This document shows positions 1 to 7,265 of a stretch of DNA of 64,000 nucleotides, piece after piece. The notes beneath the pieces were generated by a model. That model was not told where the DNA came from, did not search any database, and saw only the letters and a list, made by a program, of their open reading frames with translations. Made by a program: the position numbers and the translations under genes. The stretch covers positions 1-64,000 of the forward strand of contig NZ_SNWD01000015.1 in assembly GCF_004361835.1 (NCBI RefSeq), written 5' to 3'. The stretch is from Stakelama pacifica (GTDB taxonomy: Bacteria; Pseudomonadota; Alphaproteobacteria; Sphingomonadales; Sphingomonadaceae). Numbering within the stretch: position 1 is the first letter of the stretch; every line of letters begins with the position of its first letter.

Positions 1-68
1 CCCCCAATACGGTTGTTGCCATCACGCCCAGTGAAGGGCATCAAAACGGCCCAAGGCTCTACTCGTAA

Positions 69-551
69 ATGGTAGAAACTACGGGCTCAGACCATCTCTC
101 ACTTGCGGCGCTCTTCGACCACCTTGAAGCCGATTGGGCTCCTTTCGCCTTGGAAAAGCGGCTGAGCCTAAGTTTTGTGCGACCCTGCTATCTAATCCGG
201 AGCAATTCCGCGATATTGCTTACCATTCTGTCGAACCTGATCGGAAACGCCGTTAAGCACACCGTTGCCGGGGGCGTCGTGGTAGGCTGCCGCAAAATCG
301 GGTGCTCATTCGCCATTGATGTGATCGACACCGGGCCGGGTATCGATGGGGCTACGCAATTAAGAATGTTCAACGCCTTCCAGCAGGGCGACGCCTCGCG
401 TGAAGGTCTTGGCCTGGGACTCTGGATCGTCGCGCAATCGTGCCAAATGCTTGGCTACCATATGGAGGTCCGCACACATCCCGGTCGCGGATCCCGGTTC
501 CGCCTCGTCATTCCGCAGCCCATCCCGAACCTGATGGTTCGGGCTATTTAG
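69..551 (+). CDS. Histidine-kinase ATPase-domain fragment (5'-truncated)
   Basis: The 160 residues form a HATPase_c catalytic domain of a sensor histidine kinase: N-box around N56 and N60, G1 box D87-T-G-P-G-I92, F-box F101/F104 and G2 box GLGLGL at 113-118. Residues 8-40 resemble the linker that normally follows the dimerisation helices. The phospho-accepting His helix and any sensor domain are missing, and a TAA stop sits in frame directly before the ATG, so this cannot be the tail of a longer reading frame here. Without its His domain it could bind ATP but not autophosphorylate in the usual way. It is best read as the remnant of a larger, possibly hybrid, kinase. A stand-alone ATPase domain is the alternative. 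Confidence 0.6.
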   Translation: MVETTGSDHLSLAALFDHLEADWAPFALEKRLSLSFVRPCYLIRSNSAILLTILSNLIGNAVKHTVAGGVVVGCRKIGCSFAIDVIDTGPGIDGATQLRMFNAFQQGDASREGLGLGLWIVAQSCQMLGYHMEVRTHPGRGSRFRLVIPQPIPNLMVRAI

Positions 552-611
552 CTTGCCGCGTGGGTTTCACCCATTCCTGCGAGCTCAAACACACAAAATA
601 AGGCTAAATCA

Positions 612-920
612 ATGTCAGGATGCAGACATGCAAATGCTGAAACCATTCGGATCGTGTCGCCAAGTGCGCTTGGCTGCGAAGAGTGTCTGAAAATCGGCGG
701 CTGGTGGGTTCATTTGCGGCTATGCAGGGAATGCGGCCATGTGGGTTGTTGCGATGATTCCCCGCATCGCCACGCGCGCTCGCATTACGAACGGACAGAA
801 CACCCAATTATCGAAGGATATGATCCCCCCGAAGGCTGGGGATGGTGTTATATCGATGAGGCCGAAGTTCAACTGCCTGACCGCACGCCGCAGCGCGGGC
901 CGATACCGCGCTTCGTTTGA
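612..920 (+). CDS. UBP-type zinc finger domain protein
   Basis: This 102-residue protein is almost entirely a ZnF-UBP fold. Cys/His ligand candidates are C4, H6, C22, C25, C38, C41, C46/C47, H52/H54 and H58, in the CxH...CxxC...CxxC...C...H...H order of that family. In eukaryotes the fold binds the free C-terminus of ubiquitin. Bacterial copies are known as small stand-alone proteins, often near thioredoxin-reductase-like flavoproteins, as here with the convergent gene at 1026-2675. Its bacterial ligand is not known to me. The gene is followed by a strong hairpin at 968-1010. Confidence 0.8.
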   Translation: MSGCRHANAETIRIVSPSALGCEECLKIGGWWVHLRLCRECGHVGCCDDSPHRHARSHYERTEHPIIEGYDPPEGWGWCYIDEAEVQLPDRTPQRGPIPRFV

Positions 921-967
921 GCGAAAGCGGATAGAGCCCTGTTTTGAAAAAAACACGCGCGTGCAGC

Positions 968-1010
968 TCACATCGCCGGGCTGAGACCGACCCTCAGCCC
1001 GGCGATGTGA
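968..1010. terminator. Perfect 18-bp hairpin between convergent genes
   Basis: Arms 968-985 and 993-1010 are perfect inverse complements around the 7-nt loop ACCGACC. The hairpin lies between the ends of two convergent genes. A T-run follows it only in the minus direction (the A-run at about 946-953), so it could end the flavoprotein transcript by the intrinsic route and block readthrough the other way. Confidence 0.65.
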
Positions 1011-1025
1011 CGCGTGGCATTTAAT

Positions 1026-2675
1026 TCAGGCTCGCTCCGTCAAGAAGCGGTGTATTGCCTGAATTACGACCGAGCCCTCTCCAACCCCTGAAGCGACGCG
1101 CTTGATCGAGCCTGCCCGAACATCTCCAACCGCGTAAATTCCGGGAACGGCAGTTTCATACGGAGATTGGAGCGGCTGCCCCTCCTGATCCCGTCCGGTG
1201 AGTACAAATCCGTTCTCATCAAGCGAAAGACATTCGCGCAACCATTCCGTATTCGGTTCAGCGCCGATCATTACGAACAGCGCCCCGCACGCGATGCAGG
1301 TCGTCTCGCCGGACCTCAGATCGCGCCATGTAACCTCTTCAAGTACCTGGTCGCCTGAAACCGCGATGACCTCGCTAAAGGAGTGCAGCGTAATGCGCGG
1401 CGACAAGTCGATCCGTTGAACAAGATAATCGGACATGGTCGCGGCAAGGCCGCCCTTGCGAACGAGAAGATGGACGTGACCTACATGCTGCGAAAGAAAA
1501 ACCGCAGCTTGCCCCGCTGAATTTCCGCCCCCGACCACGACGGCATCGCGTCCCGCACAGAGCTTCGCCTCCATAGCTGTGGCTGCGTATTGAATTCCCG
1601 CGCCCTCAAAGCGTTCATAGCCAGGTATGTTGAGGCGTCGGTACCGAGCGCCGGTTGCAACCACGACGGAGCGCGCCCGCAGCGTCTGACCATCCTCCAA
1701 CTCCAATATGAAGGGACGGACGGAACAGTCGAGTGACGACACCATGCGCGAAACCGCGATACGGGCACCGAATTTCTGCGCCTGAACCTGCGCTCGCCCG
1801 GCAAGCGCCTGCCCGGAAATGCCGGTCGGAAAGCCGAGATAATTTTCAATACGGCTGCTCGTGCCGGCCTGCCCGCCGGGAGCAAGCCCTTCGACCACGA
1901 CGGTCTTCAACCCTTCGGAGGCTGCGTAGGTTGCTGCTGCCAGACCTGCAGGGCCGGCACCTGCTACCGCAACGTCCCAGATCTCGTTATCGGTGAAACG
2001 ATTGGTAAGACCCAGCCGGTCGGCAAATTCGGGTGTGGATGGATTGCGAAGGATCGCCCGATCGGGCGTGATAACCGCTGGTAGGTCGGTTAGTTCGAGC
2101 GCCAGTTCCTGCAGCATATCCATGGCAAGGGGGTCAGCTGCAGTGTCGATCAGTTTTAGCGGATATCCGTTGCGGATGGCGAAGCGCTCAAGACGAAGCG
2201 TATCGGCATTTCCTGCAGGGCCGATCAATGTGACCCCCGCCTCTCCGTGATGGAGAAATCCCATCCGACGCAGGATAAACGCCCGCATGATGATTTCCGC
2301 GATATCCGCTTCGCCGGCAAGCAGCCGTCGGAAGTCTCGTGTGGCTATTCTGACAACCTTCGCGGATGTCAGCGCACGGGCAGAGACCAGCAGGGATCGC
2401 GCGCTCACATGGTCGAGTTCGCCGGTAAATTGACCGTGGCGGTGAACGGTCAGCAGGCGTTCCTCATCCCCGACATCGCCAGCAAAGAAGATACCAACCT
2501 CTCCGGAAGTGATCACGAAGAAATCCGCATCCCGGTCCCCGCGCTCGAACAAAGGCTTTCCAGCCGCCAGCGTTTCTTCGGTGCCGTAAGATGCGACCCG
2601 TGCCATCATTTCAGGCGACAGTACCGGATAGATTTGCGCGCTTCGCAAATAGGGATCGTCCACTTTGCGTTCCAC
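1026..2675 (-). CDS. cNMP-binding-domain FAD-dependent oxidoreductase (thioredoxin-reductase-like)
   Basis: This 549-residue flavoprotein has an N-terminal cyclic-nucleotide-binding-like beta-roll (about 15-140), a middle segment (about 148-205) resembling a small thioredoxin-like module, then a two-dinucleotide-fold reductase. FAD motif GAGPAG is at 239-244, NADPH motif GGGNSAG at 382-388 and a C-terminal GDV FAD motif near 517. The redox CxxC that defines thioredoxin reductase is absent: the equivalent stretch reads GIQYAAT (360-366). It is therefore unlikely to reduce thioredoxin by the classical route, and databases commonly name the family after the fold only. It is the last gene of a minus-strand operon, 2 bp after the hydrolase gene. 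The N-terminal domain suggests gating by a small ligand (inference). Confidence 0.85.
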   Translation of the reverse strand: MERKVDDPYLRSAQIYPVLSPEMMARVASYGTEETLAAGKPLFERGDRDADFFVITSGEVGIFFAGDVGDEERLLTVHRHGQFTGELDHVSARSLLVSARALTSAKVVRIATRDFRRLLAGEADIAEIIMRAFILRRMGFLHHGEAGVTLIGPAGNADTLRLERFAIRNGYPLKLIDTAADPLAMDMLQELALELTDLPAVITPDRAILRNPSTPEFADRLGLTNRFTDNEIWDVAVAGAGPAGLAAATYAASEGLKTVVVEGLAPGGQAGTSSRIENYLGFPTGISGQALAGRAQVQAQKFGARIAVSRMVSSLDCSVRPFILELEDGQTLRARSVVVATGARYRRLNIPGYERFEGAGIQYAATAMEAKLCAGRDAVVVGGGNSAGQAAVFLSQHVGHVHLLVRKGGLAATMSDYLVQRIDLSPRITLHSFSEVIAVSGDQVLEEVTWRDLRSGETTCIACGALFVMIGAEPNTEWLRECLSLDENGFVLTGRDQEGQPLQSPYETAVPGIYAVGDVRAGSIKRVASGVGEGSVVIQAIHRFLTERA

Positions 2676-2677
2676 GA

Positions 2678-3655
2678 TCAGCCCCTGATGAAAGAAAATA
2701 TGTCGGGATTGATCACATCCGGGTACAGGGTCAGCATACCGTGCGGAAATCCGGGATATATTTTCAGTCGGTTGTTTGGGAGGAGCTTGGCCTGAAGCAA
2801 CGCGGCATCCTTATACGGAACGATCTGATCGTCATCGCCCTGCAATATCAGCGTCGGAACCTTAATTGCCTTCAGATCGCCTGTCTGATCGGTTTCTGAG
2901 AAGGCTTTAATTCCCTCATACTGCGAAATCGCCCCACCCATCATTCCCTGACGCCACCAATTCTGACGCACGCCCTCGATCACTGGCTTGCCGGGGCGGT
3001 TGAAGCCGTAGAAGGGGATCGGAACCTGCCAGTAAAATTCGGCCCGATTGGCGGCAAGCTGAGAACGAAAGCCGTCAAATACCGAACGCGGCAAGCCGCC
3101 AGGATTGGATGGCGTTTTCAGCATCAAGGGTGGAACGGATGCGACCAGAACGACCTTTGACACCTTGCCCGCGCCATATCGTGCGACATAGCGGGCAACC
3201 TCGCCACCGCCTGTCGAATGACCGATATGGATGGCGTCTCGCAGACCCAGCTTGCGGACAACCACATCGACATCAGCCGCATAGGTGTCCATGTCATTGC
3301 CGGTTGCCGTCTGGGTGGAGCGACCATGACCCCGCCGGTCCATCGCGATTACGCGATAGCCCCGCGACAGAAAATAGAGCATCTGCGCGTCCCAGTCGTC
3401 GGCACTAAGCGGCCAGCCATGGTGAAAGAAGATCGGCTGTCCTCGGCCCCAGTCTTTATAGTAAAGGTTCGTTCCGTCGGCAGCTACGGCATAGCCATCA
3501 CCGACGGGAGCGGCACTGTTTGCCGGCGATGCCAGAACCGTTCGCGGTAACGTGGCGGCTACTGCAGCACCTCCGACTGCAAGACCTGCCCCTGTCAGAA
3601 CTCCACGACGGGTAAAATCCCCGCCATAAACGCCAAAATCCTTCAGTCCGCCCAT
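2678..3655 (-). CDS. Alpha/beta hydrolase with Tat signal (chloroperoxidase/esterase type)
   Basis: This 325-residue hydrolase has a twin-arginine leader (T-R-R-G-V-L at 15-20, hydrophobic stretch to about 42, then an A-S-P cleavage-like site), so export to the periplasm is likely. The core is the cofactor-free haloperoxidase/arylesterase type: oxyanion segment HHGWP near 78-82, nucleophile S147 in GHSTGG, acid in GDDDQ (274-276) and H305 in FPHGM. The family hydrolyses esters and can perform perhydrolysis; the substrate here is unknown. It lies between an FMN reductase and the cNMP-domain flavoprotein in one orientation, suggesting a shared redox or xenobiotic role. Confidence 0.88.
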   Translation of the reverse strand: MGGLKDFGVYGGDFTRRGVLTGAGLAVGGAAVAATLPRTVLASPANSAAPVGDGYAVAADGTNLYYKDWGRGQPIFFHHGWPLSADDWDAQMLYFLSRGYRVIAMDRRGHGRSTQTATGNDMDTYAADVDVVVRKLGLRDAIHIGHSTGGGEVARYVARYGAGKVSKVVLVASVPPLMLKTPSNPGGLPRSVFDGFRSQLAANRAEFYWQVPIPFYGFNRPGKPVIEGVRQNWWRQGMMGGAISQYEGIKAFSETDQTGDLKAIKVPTLILQGDDDQIVPYKDAALLQAKLLPNNRLKIYPGFPHGMLTLYPDVINPDIFSFIRG

Positions 3656-3777
3656 GATGGCCTCCGTTTACGTTTGGAGTCCGTCTGGCTGTTTTTGCAT
3701 CACTGCGATTGTCGAAGCAGATCAGAATTAGCACGCACGGATCGAGAAGGAGAGATCGGCGCTTACGCAAGCGTTGG

Positions 3778-4365
3778 TCAATATGGCGGCGCAACTGACG
3801 CGCGTTGACGGAAGGCAGCTTCGGCCCACCATGTCAGTTCATCGGCAAAGCGATCGAAACTTCGTTCAAGCGCTGCACCCCCGTCACCGATCGGATGGCC
3901 CTGTTCATCAAGGGTTGCGCCGATCGATCCGACCGCAAGGCTGCTGGGAATTACGACCATCCCCATTTCTGCCAGTGTGGGATGCCATGCATAGCCAGCG
4001 CGCGCGCCCGCAAACCGACCTGCCGAATAAGTCGCGAGCGCTGCCGGACGCCAGAACCACTCTTCAAGGAAATGATCGGTCAAATTTTTGAGGCCAGGCT
4101 GCATGCCCCAGTTATATTCGCCAGCCACGAACAGAAACGCATCCGCAGCCGCTATCTTTTTCGCAAGCAAGCGCATTGGTTCGGGCGCGGTATCGCCAGG
4201 ATATTCCTTGTACATACGATCGAGCATCGGCAGCCCAACTGCCCTTGCGTCAATCAGTTCGGCCTGCACACCGCGATCTGCAAATTTTCGCACGCAATAA
4301 TCCGCGAAACGAATGCCGGCCCTATCCGAACGATAAGAGCCATAAAAAACCAAAAGCTTCTGCAT
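3778..4365 (-). CDS. NADPH-dependent FMN reductase family protein
   Basis: This is a flavodoxin-like quinone/FMN reductase of about 195 residues. The N-terminal strand and loop LLVFYGSYRSDRAG provide the FMN phosphate site, and the EYNWGMQPGLKNLTDH segment is the signature of the NADPH-dependent FMN reductase family. The start at 4365 is preferred over an ATG 15 bp upstream because an AGGAG lies 8 nt before it. Such enzymes reduce free flavin or quinones with NAD(P)H. It is the probable first gene of the operon running through the Tat hydrolase to the cNMP-domain flavoprotein. Confidence 0.85.
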   Translation of the reverse strand: MQKLLVFYGSYRSDRAGIRFADYCVRKFADRGVQAELIDARAVGLPMLDRMYKEYPGDTAPEPMRLLAKKIAAADAFLFVAGEYNWGMQPGLKNLTDHFLEEWFWRPAALATYSAGRFAGARAGYAWHPTLAEMGMVVIPSSLAVGSIGATLDEQGHPIGDGGAALERSFDRFADELTWWAEAAFRQRASVAPPY

Positions 4366-5101
4366 CAGATCGCTCCTCATACACCATTTTTCTGGATAGG
4401 CCCGTACAGAGCGCAGTTTAACGTTTGAGCCTGCTCAATGTGCGCATCGCTCTCACGAAAGTTTTTCACGCTCATTTTACTACCTCATTTTCAAGCGCCG
4501 CGTTCGACGTCACATCTAAGCGCCTCATGGCTACTTTAGATGACGTCAGGCAACGCCGTAGAAGTCGCGCGCGCCCTGCTGAAATCCAGGCCTGCGCCAA
4601 AGCTATGCCTGATATGCTGCGCGGCTATCTCGGAGAATTCGGATGACCGGCTCGCGCAACCGGAGCCATCAGAATCGCCGATATGGGACCGCCCGAAGCG
4701 GCTCTCTAAAAACCTGCCGTCGGTTCATCAGACCGTCCTCGAATAGCGGGCGCCCACTATGGCGACAAAGCCGTCACTCGCAATAGCAACCGCAATCGGC
4801 AGGTTCAGGATCAAGCGGCCATTCGCCAGCCGGATATCGGCGTAGTTGGAGATTAGCTCGACGGCTAAGCTCACCCATATAGAACATCTACACTCCGTTT
4901 CTGTTTGCCTAACACCGAACGCTTGTCGACGTATCGCGACGAATGCGGGCGCCCTACAAGATGTCGCCGCCAAGGCGTAAAGTGCCATGGGACGCCCACC
5001 CCACGCCATGTAAACCAATGTATGGCTGCGCGTGCGCCAGCGCTCTGTATGCTCAACCGCGAACGGCACCAATTCCGGGTGCCCGTGCGCACCGTTGGAG
5101 C
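4366..5101. other. Gene-poor stretch with decayed coding sequence
   Basis: No intact gene is visible between the FMN reductase start and the heme-binding-protein remnant. Short open frames exist on both strands, but only one minus-strand piece (4731-4865) resembles a known family. The rest, about 4380-4730 and 4870-5100, shows nothing I can name. Confidence 0.6.
4731..4865 (-). pseudogene. Possible peroxiredoxin-like C-terminal fragment
   Basis: About 45 codons on the minus strand read NGRLILNLPIAVAIASDG followed by a YSRT motif. This resembles the C-terminal half of AhpC/TSA-like peroxiredoxins, which carry NG...W-x-LP-x-P-A...VI-x-DG...DYTRR. The frame stops directly after YSRTV and has no catalytic cysteine region upstream. 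The resemblance is short and degenerate, so this is a weak call. Confidence 0.28.
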
Positions 5102-5491
5102 ATGACGACGATGGCGATCCCCGCGCCGCGAGATATCCTCACCGAGCCGAGCGACGACACGCTCACCAATCTCTGCCCGCTCGCAGGCCACTCGTTAGCC
5201 CGCAAGTGCGCCGACAGCGCCTCCAGGCTGGACGGTCCGGAGCGGCGTGTGTTCATCGAAAAGATGGACTTCCAAGCCATCTTTCCAGATCAGGCCTTAC
5301 GAACCGATAGTTGCAAGATGAGCCTCAGTATCCATAACGATGGCTCGTGGAGCTACGCCATCGATACCGAATTAACGGTTGAAGGTCGCGACGCCTTATT
5401 CCTGCACCAAGATCGCAACGCCCTGCACCGCAGGGACGAGGCGCATCGAGATCCGAGGGCGGCGATTCTGTCCCGCCGCAAGGCCGCGTAA
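5102..5491 (+). pseudogene. Internally deleted heme-binding beta-barrel (FABP/nitrobindin-like) gene
   Basis: The first third (ILTEPSDDTLTNLCPLAG, then DGPERRVFIEKMDFQAI) matches the start of sphingomonad heme-binding beta-barrel proteins. The last part (ALRTD, then NDGSWSYAIDTELTVEGRD and LHQDRNALHR) matches their C-terminal strands. The roughly 90 residues expected between, including the GYWLWEPATG-type core, are missing, so the barrel cannot close. The frame is open and its TAA overlaps the ATG of the cytochrome gene (TAATG), so ribosomes finishing here could re-initiate on the dehydrogenase operon. Family recognition is from memory of the consensus. Confidence 0.5.
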
Positions 5492-6792
5492 TGCTGGGCC
5501 GACTGCGACAGATTGGTCGGGGCCGAGCCGTGCTGGCGGCGCTGCTGATGGGTATCGCCGGGGCGCTGTTTGCGTTGGCGCTGAGTTGGCGCCCCGCGAT
5601 CGCGCCGATCACGCCGCCGTCGCCCGGCAGCTTCACGCCCGAACAGGTGGCGCGGGGCGCAGTGCTGGCGAAGATTGGCGACTGTGCGGTTTGCCACACC
5701 CGCGACAATGGCCGCCCGCTGGCTGGCGGCCGCCCGCTCGCGACGCCGTTTGGCACGCTATATTCAGACAACCTCACCCCCGATCCGGAAACGGGCATCG
5801 GAACCTGGTCCGCTGCCGCCTTCCGCCGGGCCATGAAGGACGGCGTCAGCCGCACCGGCGAGCATCTCTACCCCGCCCTGCCCTATGAGCATTTCACCCA
5901 TGTCCGCGATGCCGACCTCGACGCTCTCTACGCCTTCCTGATGATGCGCCGGCCGGTTCACGAAGCGGCACCGGCCAATCGGCTGATCTTCCCGCTCGGC
6001 TTCCGCCCGTTGCTAGCCGGTTGGAAACTGCTGTTTCTCCACCATGGAGAAACGCCCACCGACTCCAGCCGTTCGGCCGAGTGGAATCGCGGCGCCTATC
6101 TTGTCGAAGGCCTCGGCCATTGCGGCGGCTGCCACACACCGCGCAACCTGGCCGGCGGCGAGATTCGGTCCCAGGCATATGCCGGCGGGATCGCCGAGGG
6201 CTGGCGCGCGCCCCCGCTCAATGCCGCCAATCCAGCCGCGCGGAAGTGGACGCAGGAGGCGCTGGTAACCTATCTGCGAACCGGCATCTCACCCGACCAC
6301 AGCGCCGCCGCCGGCCCGATGGGCCCGGTCGTCGACAGCCTCTCGCAGGTGCCCGAGAGCGAGGTGCGCGCTATCGCCGCCTATATCGTCTCGAAGATGG
6401 GCGGCAGCCCCTCGGGCCCGGTAGCGCCATTGCCAGACCATGCCGAAGCCGCCGCCAGTCGCTTCCCGGAGGGCGCGGTGTTGTTCGCCGGCGCTTGTGC
6501 CGGCTGCCACGGTCAGGGCGCCCCCATGATGGGCCAAGGACGGCCGCTGCTCTCGCTGGCGACCGCGCTCCGCGACACCGAGCCGAACAGCGCAGCACAG
6601 GCGATTCTGCAGGGGATCGAACCCCCTGTTGCCGGCCGCGGTCCCAAAATGCCCGGCTTCGCCGACGCGCTGACCGACCGGCAGATCGCCGCCGTGCTCG
6701 GCTATGCCAGAGCCCGCTACACCGACCGGCCCGACTGGAAGAAGCTGCCTGCCGCCGTCGCCAAGGCCCGCAAGGAAGGCACCCAGCCATGA
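5491..6792 (+). CDS. Triheme c-type cytochrome subunit of membrane-bound molybdenum dehydrogenase
   Basis: This 433-residue protein has an N-terminal membrane anchor or signal (about 12-33) and three CxxCH heme sites: CAVCH at 65-69, CGGCH near 210 and CAGCH near 336. The layout is that of the cytochrome subunits of gluconate, alcohol and aldehyde dehydrogenases of acetic acid bacteria and sphingomonads. It should take electrons from the 2Fe-2S subunit and pass them to ubiquinone or oxidase on the periplasmic face. Its stop overlaps the next start as ATGA, so the three genes are translationally coupled. There is no strong ribosome-binding site before the ATG; re-initiation from the upstream frame (TAATG) may supply it. 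Confidence 0.9.
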   Translation: MLGRLRQIGRGRAVLAALLMGIAGALFALALSWRPAIAPITPPSPGSFTPEQVARGAVLAKIGDCAVCHTRDNGRPLAGGRPLATPFGTLYSDNLTPDPETGIGTWSAAAFRRAMKDGVSRTGEHLYPALPYEHFTHVRDADLDALYAFLMMRRPVHEAAPANRLIFPLGFRPLLAGWKLLFLHHGETPTDSSRSAEWNRGAYLVEGLGHCGGCHTPRNLAGGEIRSQAYAGGIAEGWRAPPLNAANPAARKWTQEALVTYLRTGISPDHSAAAGPMGPVVDSLSQVPESEVRAIAAYIVSKMGGSPSGPVAPLPDHAEAAASRFPEGAVLFAGACAGCHGQGAPMMGQGRPLLSLATALRDTEPNSAAQAILQGIEPPVAGRGPKMPGFADALTDRQIAAVLGYARARYTDRPDWKKLPAAVAKARKEGTQP

Positions 6793-7265
6793 CTCTCTCG
6801 ATTACTGTGAACGGCAAGCGCCACCGGGTGGATGCCAGCCCCGAAACCCCGTTGCTCTATGTGCTTCGCAACGATCTCGGCCTCAACGGCGCCAAATATG
6901 GCTGCGGACTCGGTCAGTGCGGTGCCTGCACCGTGCAGTTGGACGGCAAGGCGGTTTTCTCATGCATCACCCCGATCTCCGCGGTGGGCGACCGACCGGT
7001 GCGCACCGTCGAGGGACTCGGCACTGTCGAGCGGATGAGCCCGCTCCAGCAGGCGTTCCGCGACGAGCAGGCAGCACAATGCGGCTATTGCATCGCCGGT
7101 ATGATCATGCGGGCACAAGCCTTGCTGGACGCAGATCCGCATCCGGACGAAGCCAGTATCCGAGCGCACATGCAGACAAATCTCTGCCGCTGCGGCACCC
7201 ATATGCGCATCCTCCGCGCGATCCGTCGCGTCGCTGGCATCGCCAACAACGGAGCTGCGGCGTGA
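6789..7265 (+). CDS. (2Fe-2S)-binding subunit of xanthine-oxidase-family dehydrogenase
   Basis: This 158-residue subunit has a plant-type ferredoxin domain (C-G-L-G-Q-C-G-A-C...C around residues 38-60) and a C-terminal all-alpha 2Fe-2S domain (CGYC near 98-101, CRCGTH near 132-137). This is the standard small subunit of isoquinoline 1-oxidoreductase/aldehyde-oxidase-type enzymes. It links the molybdenum centre to the cytochrome. The ATG overlaps the cytochrome stop and its own TGA overlaps the GTG of the large subunit, giving a tight cytochrome-FeS-Mo operon. Confidence 0.93.
   Translation: MTLSITVNGKRHRVDASPETPLLYVLRNDLGLNGAKYGCGLGQCGACTVQLDGKAVFSCITPISAVGDRPVRTVEGLGTVERMSPLQQAFRDEQAAQCGYCIAGMIMRAQALLDADPHPDEASIRAHMQTNLCRCGTHMRILRAIRRVAGIANNGAAA

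Noticed and set aside
4425..4746. Two short plus-strand frames (73 and 68 codons)
   Set aside because: No family resemblance, no ribosome-binding site, in a decayed region.
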